A DNA stretch of 64,000 bases from an uncultured Bacteroidales bacterium (GTDB taxonomy: Bacteria > Bacteroidota > Bacteroidia > Bacteroidales > Lentimicrobiaceae), in contig CALCQV010000039.1 of NCBI GenBank assembly GCA_937894795.1, forward strand, positions 55,580 through 119,579, given 5' to 3'. Positions 48,918 to 57,264 of the stretch are shown one piece after another (within the stretch, counting starts at the first letter, position 1; the number at the start of each line of letters is the position of its first letter). The translations under genes were made by a program, and so were the position numbers. Under the pieces are notes generated by a model that was not told where the DNA came from, made no database searches, and saw nothing but the letters and a program-made list of their open reading frames with translations.

Positions 48918-51900
48918 TTATCTGATATTGACTTTGCTTGTAATAACACCTTGTTTTGTTGTTAAACGAAGCATGTAAAGTCCTGCTGGCAACTCTGAAA
49001 CATTAATTGAATATTCAGTACCATTGACTGGTGATTCCAATACAACTTTTCCTGAAGTATTGACGAGGTTTAAGAAAACGATTTCAATATCACCTTTGAT
49101 ATTCAATTGATTTGTTGCAGGATTAGGATAAATGCTGAAATGTTTAGCAATGTCCTGATCCTTGATTCCGGTTGAGAATGTAATTGCAATATCATCAACC
49201 ATGAATATAAACCGGTCGTTTGAAACACATTGTATACCGACATAAGCTTCCTGACCACTGTAGGCTGACAGATCGTATTCAACATTTGTCCAGGCATCAG
49301 CAGGAGCCTGAATAGGGCCGGCGACAGTGACGAAACTGGAAGGATTCAGATCAGTGGTAGAAACAACGATATTATACTCTTCAAGCCCATATTGATCAGT
49401 GTAGGATTTAACCCACATGTTGATTTTAGCATCATCACCCATCAATAATTTAGGTGAGATCAGATAATCATTATTAGGAGGGGTAACTGAAGCAAAGCTG
49501 GCACCTAACCGTGCACCGCCATGAGCCTCCATTCCTGTAACAGCAGGTGTGGTTGCCAGCGGGTTGAATACAATGTAACCCATTGGTTCACCGGCGTGAG
49601 GGAATGTTACATTTTCAATACCATAGGTATTATTTCCATCAACGTCAAGGTTAGTCCATGGGGTAATGTCAAGAGTAAAGTCAGCATACGGTTCAAAATC
49701 CAGAATTAAAGTATTACCACTGCTAATCACAGCAACAGCAGCATTTGAATTAGCTGATTCACCTTCAGAATAGACAGCCCTTACATGATATTCATAAGTG
49801 CCGGCTGCCAGTCCATTATCATCATAACTTGTTTCTGTGACTGTAGATGCATTGATTTTAGCCCCATTCCGGTATACATTATAGCCCAATAATTCCCTTT
49901 CGCCACCTCTAACAGTATTTGGCATAAGAGTATTGGCAGCAGTTATATTTCTTGTATGGACACTGGTAATTGCAGGATTCTGGATAGAAACAGGTTTTTT
50001 ACCCGGGGCTCCAATATAGAAATCATCGACAAGTAGGAAGAATGCATCCTGAGAGAGGCAATTGATTGCAACGTATACTTCCTGACCGGCATAGCTTGAA
50101 AGGTCATAAGTAAATTCGCTGTATGCATCGGCAGGGGCTGTAATATATGAGCCTGCACTAATAACTGTAAATGCGGAAGGATCCGTAGTGGTGGTAGATA
50201 CGGCAACAGCAAAGCGCTCAAGGCCATATTGATCAGTATAGCTCATAGCCATGAAGGAAGCAATATCTCCGTCATTAATTAATCTCTTTGGTGAGATTAA
50301 CCAGTCATTATTAAATGGAGGAGGTACACTGTTAAAGCATGATGCTGTTTTTTCACCTGAAAACGCCACATTCTCATCCATTGCCGGATCGGTAGCCAGT
50401 GAATTAAATATGATGAATGATTGCGGATCACCACCATTAGGCCAGATGTAACCATCAATAATGTAAGTATTTGCACCGTCAACATCATTGGTAGTCCAAG
50501 GTGAAAAATCAAGCGTGAAATTCTCGTATGATTCAAAATCATCAAAGAAATACTCACCTGTTGATCCACCCGGAGCATTCCATGTAAGGTGAACATTGTT
50601 ACCTGTTACAGTAGCGGCGAGATCGGTTGGTGGATCAAGGGCACTCTGAACATTAAGGGTTACAGGAACCTGGAGCGAAGTATTATTAATGCTGTTGTTG
50701 GCAATAATGAGAGCAGAGTTGTATGTTCCAGAACTTAAGCCGGTTGCATCTAGAGTTACGGTTAGCTCGGTTGATTCTCCGGCAGGGGTTGTACCTGATG
50801 CAGTGCTTACGCTCAGCCATGCAGGAGTTCCATCAAGTGTAATTGACCACTCAAGATCGGCATCACCATTATTTACAATAAAGAATGGACTATTCTCAAT
50901 AGCATCCGGTGCAAGGGTTGCAGTAATGGAAGCAGGATCAGCAACTATCTGAGGACCTGGAGCAACACCCAAAGTTCCTAGCATACGGAACATTCCGCCA
51001 TTATTTTGGTCTTCATTAAAACCACCTGCATAGCCTACTGAATTATTATAAAAATCAGTTGCCAGGAATTGTCTTGCAGATGTCCCCGCGAAGCTGGTCC
51101 ATGTTGCGCCAGCGTCAGTGGAATAGGCTGCACCAATAGTGCCTGATGCGCCGGTGCTTACGTATATGCCATTACTGCCCGGAATAGATGTTAAGTCATT
51201 GGTCATATATGGCCCTGTAGGAGTGAAAGTTTCCCAAGTCAGGCCACCATCAGAAGTGCGACGATAAGATATAGGCGCAATAGTTTGAGCAACAATACCA
51301 TTCATAGGATCAGTAAAGGCAATGAGGTTAATGCCGCCATTTGAACCGGGAGTAATATTTGCATTAGTCACTCTCCAGTTAAAGCCGCGGTCATCAGAAA
51401 TGTAAACTTTACCCTTATTGGTACCAAACATAATAGTGTTATCACCAGCGGTTTCAATAACTGATGTCCATCCACCTTCGCCTGATGCCGGAGTCCCACC
51501 GGTAATATTTGCCGGAGGCACCCTCTGCCAGGTTGCACCTCCATTAATAGTGGTATAGATTTCGAAGTAGCCATCTTTAACATCACCGTGGCACATTCCT
51601 TCCTGTTCATTCCAGAAATAAACGTTATTGGCAAAAGAAGCGGAACCTTGAAGAGCCCCCGGCAATTGTGTCCAGGTTAGTCCACCATTGGTTGTTTTAT
51701 AAATTCCGCAGGTATTGTTTTGAGTGCCAACTCCATTATATAAAGCAACATAGGCAATGTTTGCATCGAGCCCGCAAATATTTCCAATACCGTATGTAGT
51801 TCCTCCAAGTACCTGACCGGCAGTCCATGTTTCGCCACCGTTGATTGTACGTGAAAACTCATTGATAGTAGCACCGGAACCTGAACCATCATAAGCTGCT

Positions 51901-53105
51901 GCCCATGCAACATTTTCATTCACTGCATGTAAATAATTAATACCACGTGAAGGGGTAGTAAAATGTGTATTTTGAACTATCCAGGCAGTAGCATTGTTCC
52001 CTGGCATGATTTCAACAATCACCCTGTTATCGTCATTAAAGTTACTTCCACCGGGATTAAGTGCCCCAATGGCATAATAACCATTGAAAGAACCCGACCA
52101 ACCCCAGTTGAAGTGAAATTTATTGTCGCTGAGTCTATAACCATCAAGAATCCAGGCATGTCCACCACTGGCAGTGCTTGAGCCTGCATAGTAAATTGGC
52201 CGTGAAGCGTCAAGATCAGCTCTCAGTAATGCATACCAATCGTCGATTACCGGATAATCAGTTTTTGACTCCAGATGGCAGGATCCATCATAATTGAAAT
52301 AATTAACGAGAGCGAATGGTACATCATCACTATAAGCACCTGATCCATCGGCTGCATACTGCATATTTACAGAAACACCGGCATGATACATTAATGTAGC
52401 GACTTCAGCATTGCCGGTAGTTACATTAAATGGCATTGCAGCATAATTGTAAGTAGTATTGGCAAAATTTGCAGTTTGAACACCGAAATTAGGATGGGTA
52501 TAAGTATGATATCCTACACCATTAACGGGCCATTCATGATATTTCATCAAAACAGACATGGTAGTTGCAACGCAACCGGCCCATGCGCGGCCACATGGTC
52601 CTCCTGATGCTACAGGACAAAGTGCGTTATAGTAGCAGCCCTGGTCCCAATTGGTTTCCACCAAGGCAGGCACATCAAGAACAGAACGTTCCAATTGATT
52701 TGATAGAATCTGGTCCCATTGAGGTCTTGTGCTTTGGTTACTCATCTTGGTGGTACTAAGTTCAGCAATGGCTTTACTATAGTTTTCCAACCAGGACTTT
52801 GCAGCGGGATTGATGTTATTCTGATCAACCGTACCTTCATAAGAATATCCGAGTACAGGTATCGAAGCATCATCAGCTGCCACGATTACAAATCCACCTG
52901 AATTAAAAGTGAAAGTATAAAAGGTGACCAGTCCATTGTAGGTAGTCTCAAATTCTCCGGCAATTGAGTAGTCGGAGATGTTTGAAGGAGCATTTTGCGA
53001 ATATTGGATTACCGCAACTTGCTCTGCTACCTTCTTATCTACAGGATTCGCCATCAAAGCCACCGTAAGAAAAGAAAGTGCCAGTGTAATGATTTTTTTC
53101 ATCAT
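48918..53105 (-). CDS. Secreted C10 (streptopain-type) cysteine protease with type IX sorting domain
   Basis: A 1395-residue secreted protease. In order: signal peptide (1-19), an inhibitory-type prodomain (about 20-130), C10 catalytic domain with Cys178 (AGCVATTMS) and His316 (GGHAWILDGY), a sialidase/YCF48-like propeller region (about 375-710; 'TINGGETWT', 'TTNGGLTWT', 'SDGGLTWE'), a BACON-like Ig domain (about 718-820), fibronectin-type segments, two choice-of-anchor-J/MAM-like domains (about 853-1035 and 1133-1312) sharing 'KSYTDQYGLE'-like cores, and a type A type IX sorting domain (1320-1395; 'FSIYPNPATNQLNIKG', 'LPAGLYMLRL'). It should be secreted by the system that includes PorQ and fixed to the cell surface after CTD removal. 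Expressed from the promoter at 53171. Confidence 0.92.
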   Translation of the reverse strand: MMKKIITLALSFLTVALMANPVDKKVAEQVAVIQYSQNAPSNISDYSIAGEFETTYNGLVTFYTFTFNSGGFVIVAADDASIPVLGYSYEGTVDQNNINPAAKSWLENYSKAIAELSTTKMSNQSTRPQWDQILSNQLERSVLDVPALVETNWDQGCYYNALCPVASGGPCGRAWAGCVATTMSVLMKYHEWPVNGVGYHTYTHPNFGVQTANFANTTYNYAAMPFNVTTGNAEVATLMYHAGVSVNMQYAADGSGAYSDDVPFALVNYFNYDGSCHLESKTDYPVIDDWYALLRADLDASRPIYYAGSSTASGGHAWILDGYRLSDNKFHFNWGWSGSFNGYYAIGALNPGGSNFNDDNRVIVEIMPGNNATAWIVQNTHFTTPSRGINYLHAVNENVAWAAAYDGSGSGATINEFSRTINGGETWTAGQVLGGTTYGIGNICGLDANIAYVALYNGVGTQNNTCGIYKTTNGGLTWTQLPGALQGSASFANNVYFWNEQEGMCHGDVKDGYFEIYTTINGGATWQRVPPANITGGTPASGEGGWTSVIETAGDNTIMFGTNKGKVYISDDRGFNWRVTNANITPGSNGGINLIAFTDPMNGIVAQTIAPISYRRTSDGGLTWETFTPTGPYMTNDLTSIPGSNGIYVSTGASGTIGAAYSTDAGATWTSFAGTSARQFLATDFYNNSVGYAGGFNEDQNNGGMFRMLGTLGVAPGPQIVADPASITATLAPDAIENSPFFIVNNGDADLEWSITLDGTPAWLSVSTASGTTPAGESTELTVTLDATGLSSGTYNSALIIANNSINNTSLQVPVTLNVQSALDPPTDLAATVTGNNVHLTWNAPGGSTGEYFFDDFESYENFTLDFSPWTTNDVDGANTYIIDGYIWPNGGDPQSFIIFNSLATDPAMDENVAFSGEKTASCFNSVPPPFNNDWLISPKRLINDGDIASFMAMSYTDQYGLERFAVAVSTTTTDPSAFTVISAGSYITAPADAYSEFTYDLSSYAGQEVYVAINCLSQDAFFLLVDDFYIGAPGKKPVSIQNPAITSVHTRNITAANTLMPNTVRGGERELLGYNVYRNGAKINASTVTETSYDDNGLAAGTYEYHVRAVYSEGESANSNAAVAVISSGNTLILDFEPYADFTLDITPWTNLDVDGNNTYGIENVTFPHAGEPMGYIVFNPLATTPAVTGMEAHGGARLGASFASVTPPNNDYLISPKLLMGDDAKINMWVKSYTDQYGLEEYNIVVSTTDLNPSSFVTVAGPIQAPADAWTNVEYDLSAYSGQEAYVGIQCVSNDRFIFMVDDIAITFSTGIKDQDIAKHFSIYPNPATNQLNIKGDIEIVFLNLVNTSGKVVLESPVNGTEYSINVSELPAGLYMLRLTTKQGVITSKVNIR

Positions 53106-53170
53106 TGAATGGGTTTTAGTGAATAATGATTATGTTAAGATTGTTTGAGAATTAGCATCAGCAACAACAA

Positions 53171-53178
53171 CAAAAATA
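53171..53178 (-). promoter_or_regulatory. -7 element of the C10 protease gene
   Basis: TATTTTTG on the minus strand, 65 nt before the ATG at 53105. Confidence 0.5.
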
Positions 53179-53329
53179 AAACAATAATATTACGATAGTT
53201 GAGAAAGTGAATAATTTTTGAATAATTGCGGTGATAGACAGTCTGTTAAAAGTGAACTAATGATTTCCCGAATTTAACAATTTGAGAAAGCATGACACTT
53301 TACTTTAAGAAGGAATGCCATACAGTATA

Positions 53330-53986
53330 TTATTGAACTTTATCAAAAATAGTGAGTTGTTCCGGCGTATTTATTATAAGAGTAGGGGATTCGTTAAGAA
53401 GTTCAGTTTTTGAACCATAACCGTAAAGTACAGCTGCCGAAGAAATACCCACCGCTTTAGCACCCCGTATATCGTGATACCGGTCTCCAATCATAACAAT
53501 TTTGACTGAAGGCATAATGTTCAATCGGTTGAGCGTATATTCAATTAATTCATCCTTGTTACTTCTGGTTCCATTAAGCTCACATCCAGATATGGTAGTA
53601 AAACACTCTCCAAAGGGCAAGGATTCGACAATTAATTTTGCGTACACTTCTGCCTTAGAAGTCACTACCGATAAGTTAAAGCCGCAGGATGTCAAATAAT
53701 TGATACTTTTCGCCACACCTTCATAGATATCATATTCATACAGCCCTGTTTTGCCATAATATTCTCTGTATATAGTTGTAGCAAGTTCTGCATCACTATC
53801 AGAAAAGTTGAAAAGTAATTTAAAAGAATCCCGAAGAGGTGGGCCTATAAATGGGTTTAGGTTTGCTGGTCTCATTGACTCAGGTATGCCCATTTTATCA
53901 ATTGTATGATAAACTGAATTGAAAATACCTCTTTTAGAGTCAATCAGAGTGCCATCAAGATCAAATAATAAATGGGTAAAGCTCAT
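53330..53986 (-). CDS. HAD superfamily phosphatase (phosphoglycolate phosphatase-like)
   Basis: A 218-residue haloacid-dehalogenase hydrolase. The nucleophile motif is 'LLFDLDGTLIDSKRG' (Asp9, Asp11); motif II is 'LSVVTSKAEVYAK' and motif IV 'KIVMIGDRYHDIRGAKAVG'. The cap between is helical (class I, Gph/PpaX type). The start at 53986 puts the nucleophile at the usual distance from the N-terminus; the 54004 ATG would add six residues. The substrate is not defined. It is divergent from the CCA-adding enzyme gene. Confidence 0.88.
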   Translation of the reverse strand: MSFTHLLFDLDGTLIDSKRGIFNSVYHTIDKMGIPESMRPANLNPFIGPPLRDSFKLLFNFSDSDAELATTIYREYYGKTGLYEYDIYEGVAKSINYLTSCGFNLSVVTSKAEVYAKLIVESLPFGECFTTISGCELNGTRSNKDELIEYTLNRLNIMPSVKIVMIGDRYHDIRGAKAVGISSAAVLYGYGSKTELLNESPTLIINTPEQLTIFDKVQ

Positions 53987-54009
53987 TGGTTTAAGGTAAA
54001 TCAAGGTGC

Positions 54010-54017
54010 CAAAGGTA
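54010..54017 (-). promoter_or_regulatory. -7 element of the HAD phosphatase gene
   Basis: TACCTTTG on the minus strand, 23 nt before the ATG at 53986. Confidence 0.55.
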
Positions 54018-54084
54018 AGAATATTAAAGAGAAGGCAACTTTTAATGGCTCAAAAGGTTTATTTCAGCAATGCGACAATTATTG

Positions 54085-54092
54085 TATTTTTG
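54085..54092 (+). promoter_or_regulatory. -7 element of the CCA-adding enzyme gene
   Basis: TATTTTTG, 20 nt before the ATG at 54113. It shows that the much longer frame opening at 53972 is not the real start. Confidence 0.6.
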
Positions 54093-54112
54093 CCAACCAT
54101 ATTGACATTTTA

Positions 54113-55525
54113 ATGAATTTACAGAGTAAGTTAGATCATCCAGTTTTCAGTATTGTTTCGGAGATAGCTAAAATTACAGAAACGGAAGTATATGTAATTG
54201 GAGGTTATGTCAGGGATCTATTGCTTAACAGGGACTCGAAGGATATAGATTTTGTTGTTCTGGGCGATGGAATTGCATTGGCAGAAACCGTTGCCTCAAG
54301 AATTGAGGCTGTTCATAAAGTAAGTGTTTTCAAAAACTTTGGGACTGCAATGATTCATTACAAGGATATGCAGATTGAATTTGTAGGTGCCAGAAAGGAA
54401 TCATATCACTTTGATTCAAGAAAACCTGTTGTTCAATCAGGCTCCCTTGCCGATGATCAGAATAGGAGAGATTTTACGATTAATGCAATGGCAATCAGCC
54501 TTAATAGTAAGGATTTTGGAGATCTTGTTGATCCTTTTAATGGAATAACTGATTTAAACAATAAGCTGATAAGAACACCATTGGATCCGGAGATGACATT
54601 TTCAGATGATCCACTCCGGATGATGAGAGCAATAAGATTTGCAGCTCAACTTGATTTCTCCATTCTGCCAAAGACACTTGAGGCAATTTCAGCGAACAGG
54701 GAACGTATAAACATTATCTCGGCTGAGAGAATAAGTGAAGAGATAAATAAAATAATCAAGACAGATAAGCCCTCTGTTGGTTTTAAGCTTTTGGAAAAGA
54801 CAGGCTTGCTTAAACTGGTATTTCCACAGCTATCAGCATTAAAAGGTGTTGAAAGCATAGAGGGTAAGGCTCACAAGGATAATTTTTACCATACACTTGA
54901 AGTGTTGGATAAAATCTCAAACAAAACGGATAATCTATGGTTGAGATGGGCTGCCTTGCTTCATGATATAGCTAAACCGGTGACCAAAAAGTTTAATCCT
55001 GAAACCGGTTGGACATTTCATGGGCACGAAACCAAAGGTGCCAGAATGGTTGGACAAATCTTCAGGCAATTAAAGTTGCCACTAAACGAGAAAATGAGAT
55101 ATGTTCAGAAGATCGTTTCGTTGCACCTTCGTCCGATAGCATTAACGGAAGAAGAGGTCACAGACTCTGCAATAAGGCGCCTACTATTTGAAGCAGGAGA
55201 GGAGATAGAAGATTTAATGACACTCTGTGAGGCTGACATTACGTCAAAAGATACACAGAAGGTTAAAAAGTACCTTAGTAATTTCCAACAAGTCAGAGTC
55301 AAGTTAAAGGAAATAGAGGAAAAAGACAATCTTCGCAATTGGCAACCTCCCATTACCGGAGATGAAATCATGAAAGCATTTAATCTAAAACCTTGTAAAG
55401 AGGTGGGTGTTATAAAATCGGTTATAAGGGAAGCGATTCTTGAAGGTGGCCTTGCTAATGACCATGATGCAGCATACGCTTTCATGGTTAAGGTAGGTGA
55501 AAAAATGGGACTCAAGCCTCAATGA
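54113..55525 (+). CDS. cca: CCA tRNA nucleotidyltransferase with HD domain
   Basis: A 470-residue class II nucleotidyltransferase that adds or repairs the CCA end of tRNA. The catalytic head has 'VYVIGGYVRDLLLNRDSKDIDFVV', here in two parts, with the DxD acids. 'RRDFTINAMAI' and 'DPLRMMRAIRFAAQL' are the diagnostic RNA- and nucleotide-binding motifs. A C-terminal HD phosphohydrolase domain follows ('LRWAALLHDIAKP', 'FHGHETKGA'), as in E. coli CCA enzyme and Bacteroidota homologues. The start at 54113 drops 47 spurious residues. It is divergent from the HAD gene. Confidence 0.93.
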   Translation: MNLQSKLDHPVFSIVSEIAKITETEVYVIGGYVRDLLLNRDSKDIDFVVLGDGIALAETVASRIEAVHKVSVFKNFGTAMIHYKDMQIEFVGARKESYHFDSRKPVVQSGSLADDQNRRDFTINAMAISLNSKDFGDLVDPFNGITDLNNKLIRTPLDPEMTFSDDPLRMMRAIRFAAQLDFSILPKTLEAISANRERINIISAERISEEINKIIKTDKPSVGFKLLEKTGLLKLVFPQLSALKGVESIEGKAHKDNFYHTLEVLDKISNKTDNLWLRWAALLHDIAKPVTKKFNPETGWTFHGHETKGARMVGQIFRQLKLPLNEKMRYVQKIVSLHLRPIALTEEEVTDSAIRRLLFEAGEEIEDLMTLCEADITSKDTQKVKKYLSNFQQVRVKLKEIEEKDNLRNWQPPITGDEIMKAFNLKPCKEVGVIKSVIREAILEGGLANDHDAAYAFMVKVGEKMGLKPQ

Positions 55526-55633
55526 TGAATAAACTGACTTCATTTTTCAACTGATTTGACTATTATTTGTTTTGCTTTTTTGCCAAAAAAAAACTAATTT
55601 TACTTCTGATATCAAATTCTAATTTTCGAAAGC

Positions 55634-56245
55634 ATGCATTTGTACAGATTCAGACTTTTATTTGAAGAACAGGATGATTTCCTGCGCGATTTTGATATTC
55701 TTGCCACTCAAACCTTTCTCGATTTTCACAATATTATTGTTGAATCCGTCGAGTTAAAGGGTAATGAGTTAGCTTCTTTCTTTATATGTGACCGAAATTG
55801 GCGTAAGAAAAAAGAGATAACGCTGATTGATATGCAACAAAATGATGAAGATCAGCTTATTGATCAGGATGAGGACGAGAAAGCCAATACCAGATTGAAT
55901 AAAATACCAACCTTTGAGATGACAAAGGTTAAAATAAAAGATATTATTGATGATCCTCATCAGCGTCTGTTATTTGAATATGATTTTCTAAATCCTAAGA
56001 CTTTTTATATCGAGTTGATGAAGATCATAGATGCTGATGCAAATGAAAAATACCCGAAGTGTTCAAAGAGTGCAGGTAAACTACTGCCTTCGGCAGTGGC
56101 GAACCTTCCTTTCATTGCCGACGATGCAAGTGAAATTACTTTACCCGGTGAATTTGATGAAATCACTCAAACCGATGATGATATCGATAATGGGAATGAT
56201 GATTTCATAATTGACGCTTCAACTGAAATAGATAAAGAATGGTAG
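55634..56245 (+). CDS. Plasmid pRiA4b ORF-3-like (PF07929-type) protein
   Basis: A 203-residue acidic protein with the pattern of the PF07929 domain, often auto-named 'IS1096 element passenger TnpR-like': 'LYRFRLLFEEQDDFLRDFDI', 'RLLFEYDFLNPKTFYIELMKI' and the late 'YPKCSKSAGKLLP'. The C-terminus is strongly Asp/Glu-rich. Despite the name there is no transposon here. It is a chromosomal gene commonly found next to miaA in Bacteroidota, and its last 7 bp overlap the miaA start. Function unknown. Confidence 0.75.
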   Translation: MHLYRFRLLFEEQDDFLRDFDILATQTFLDFHNIIVESVELKGNELASFFICDRNWRKKKEITLIDMQQNDEDQLIDQDEDEKANTRLNKIPTFEMTKVKIKDIIDDPHQRLLFEYDFLNPKTFYIELMKIIDADANEKYPKCSKSAGKLLPSAVANLPFIADDASEITLPGEFDEITQTDDDIDNGNDDFIIDASTEIDKEW

Positions 56246-57162
56246 GTAATAACTTACCTGAAAAACCTGCAAACCTTATTATTATTGCTGGTCCTACGGC
56301 TGTTGGAAAGACGACTGTAGCCATTGATGTTGCACAGTATTTCGATACGGAAATCATTTCAGCTGATTCCCGGCAATTTTATAAAGGACTGAGAATTGGT
56401 ACTGCAGCGCCTACTGTTGAGCAACAGAAGCTTGTTAAGCATCACTTAGTCGGACATTTGAATCCGGAGGATTACTATAATGTTTCAATGTTCGAGAATG
56501 ATGTTATCAATATCCTGAAGGAGATATTCAAGAATAGAAAGTGTGCTGTACTTACCGGTGGTTCAGGATTATATATTAAAGCCATTACTGATGGAATAGA
56601 TGAACTCCCGAACATAGATGCTGAAATAAGAGAAAATTTGCAAGCCATCAATAAAAAGGAAGGCTTGCCGGCACTCAGGCGAATGCTTTCAATATATGAT
56701 CCTGAATATGCGCAAAAAGTTGATCTCTCCAATCCAAACCGGATAATCAGGGCACTTGAGGTGTGCATTCAAACCGGTAAGCCATATTCAGCCCAACTGT
56801 TCAATAACAAGTCTATTCGTGATTTTAATATCATCTGTATTGCTCTTAATATTTCACGTGATAAGCTTCATGAGCGTATTAACCGCAGAGTCGACCAAAT
56901 GATAGAACAGGGGTTGGTGGATGAAGCACGTTCCTTTTATCCGCTAAGAAATCTCAACTCCCTTAATACCGTTGGATATAAAGAGCTTTTTGATTATTTC
57001 GAAAACAATATATCATTCGAAGAGGCAGTGGAAAAGATTAAAACCAGCACAAGAAGGTACGCAAGGAGGCAGATTACATGGTTTAAGAAAAATAATGAGT
57101 ACCATTGGTTGCCGCCTGATTCTGAACAAGTGATTGAATATATTTCGAAGTTCATCCATTGA
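56239..57162 (+). CDS. miaA: tRNA dimethylallyltransferase
   Basis: A 307-residue MiaA adding the dimethylallyl group to A37 of tRNAs reading U-starting codons, from DMAPP (the product of the IspH pathway, ispH at 7374). The P-loop is 'IAGPTAVGKTTVAIDVA'. 'EIISADSRQFYKGLRIGTA', 'KHHLVGHLNPEDYYNV', 'LTGGSGLYIKAI' and 'RRYARRQITWFKK' are the conserved MiaA blocks. It overlaps the preceding gene by 7 bp and ends before a strong bidirectional terminator. Confidence 0.95.
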   Translation: MVGNNLPEKPANLIIIAGPTAVGKTTVAIDVAQYFDTEIISADSRQFYKGLRIGTAAPTVEQQKLVKHHLVGHLNPEDYYNVSMFENDVINILKEIFKNRKCAVLTGGSGLYIKAITDGIDELPNIDAEIRENLQAINKKEGLPALRRMLSIYDPEYAQKVDLSNPNRIIRALEVCIQTGKPYSAQLFNNKSIRDFNIICIALNISRDKLHERINRRVDQMIEQGLVDEARSFYPLRNLNSLNTVGYKELFDYFENNISFEEAVEKIKTSTRRYARRQITWFKKNNEYHWLPPDSEQVIEYISKFIH

Positions 57163-57202
57163 TTGAATCCGGATGATATAATGCTTTAATACCACTCATC
57201 AT

Positions 57203-57240
57203 AAAGAAATAGGCCGGGCAATTACCCGGCCTATTTCTTT
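57203..57240. terminator. Bidirectional terminator between miaA and the S9 peptidase
   Basis: AAAGAAATAGGCCGGG and CCCGGCCTATTTCTTT form a perfect 16-bp stem with a 6-nt loop, flanked by A- and T-runs, between convergent genes. Confidence 0.92.
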
Positions 57241-57264
57241 ATTGATTATAGCACTGGAAAAACT

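Noticed and set aside
53972..54112. N-terminal extension of the CCA-adding enzyme
   Set aside because: The promoter -7 element at 54085 lies inside it, and the residues do not resemble the family.
55634..56245. Transposon passenger gene (IS1096 TnpR-like name)
   Set aside because: No terminal repeats, transposase or composition shift; it overlaps miaA as in other chromosomes.
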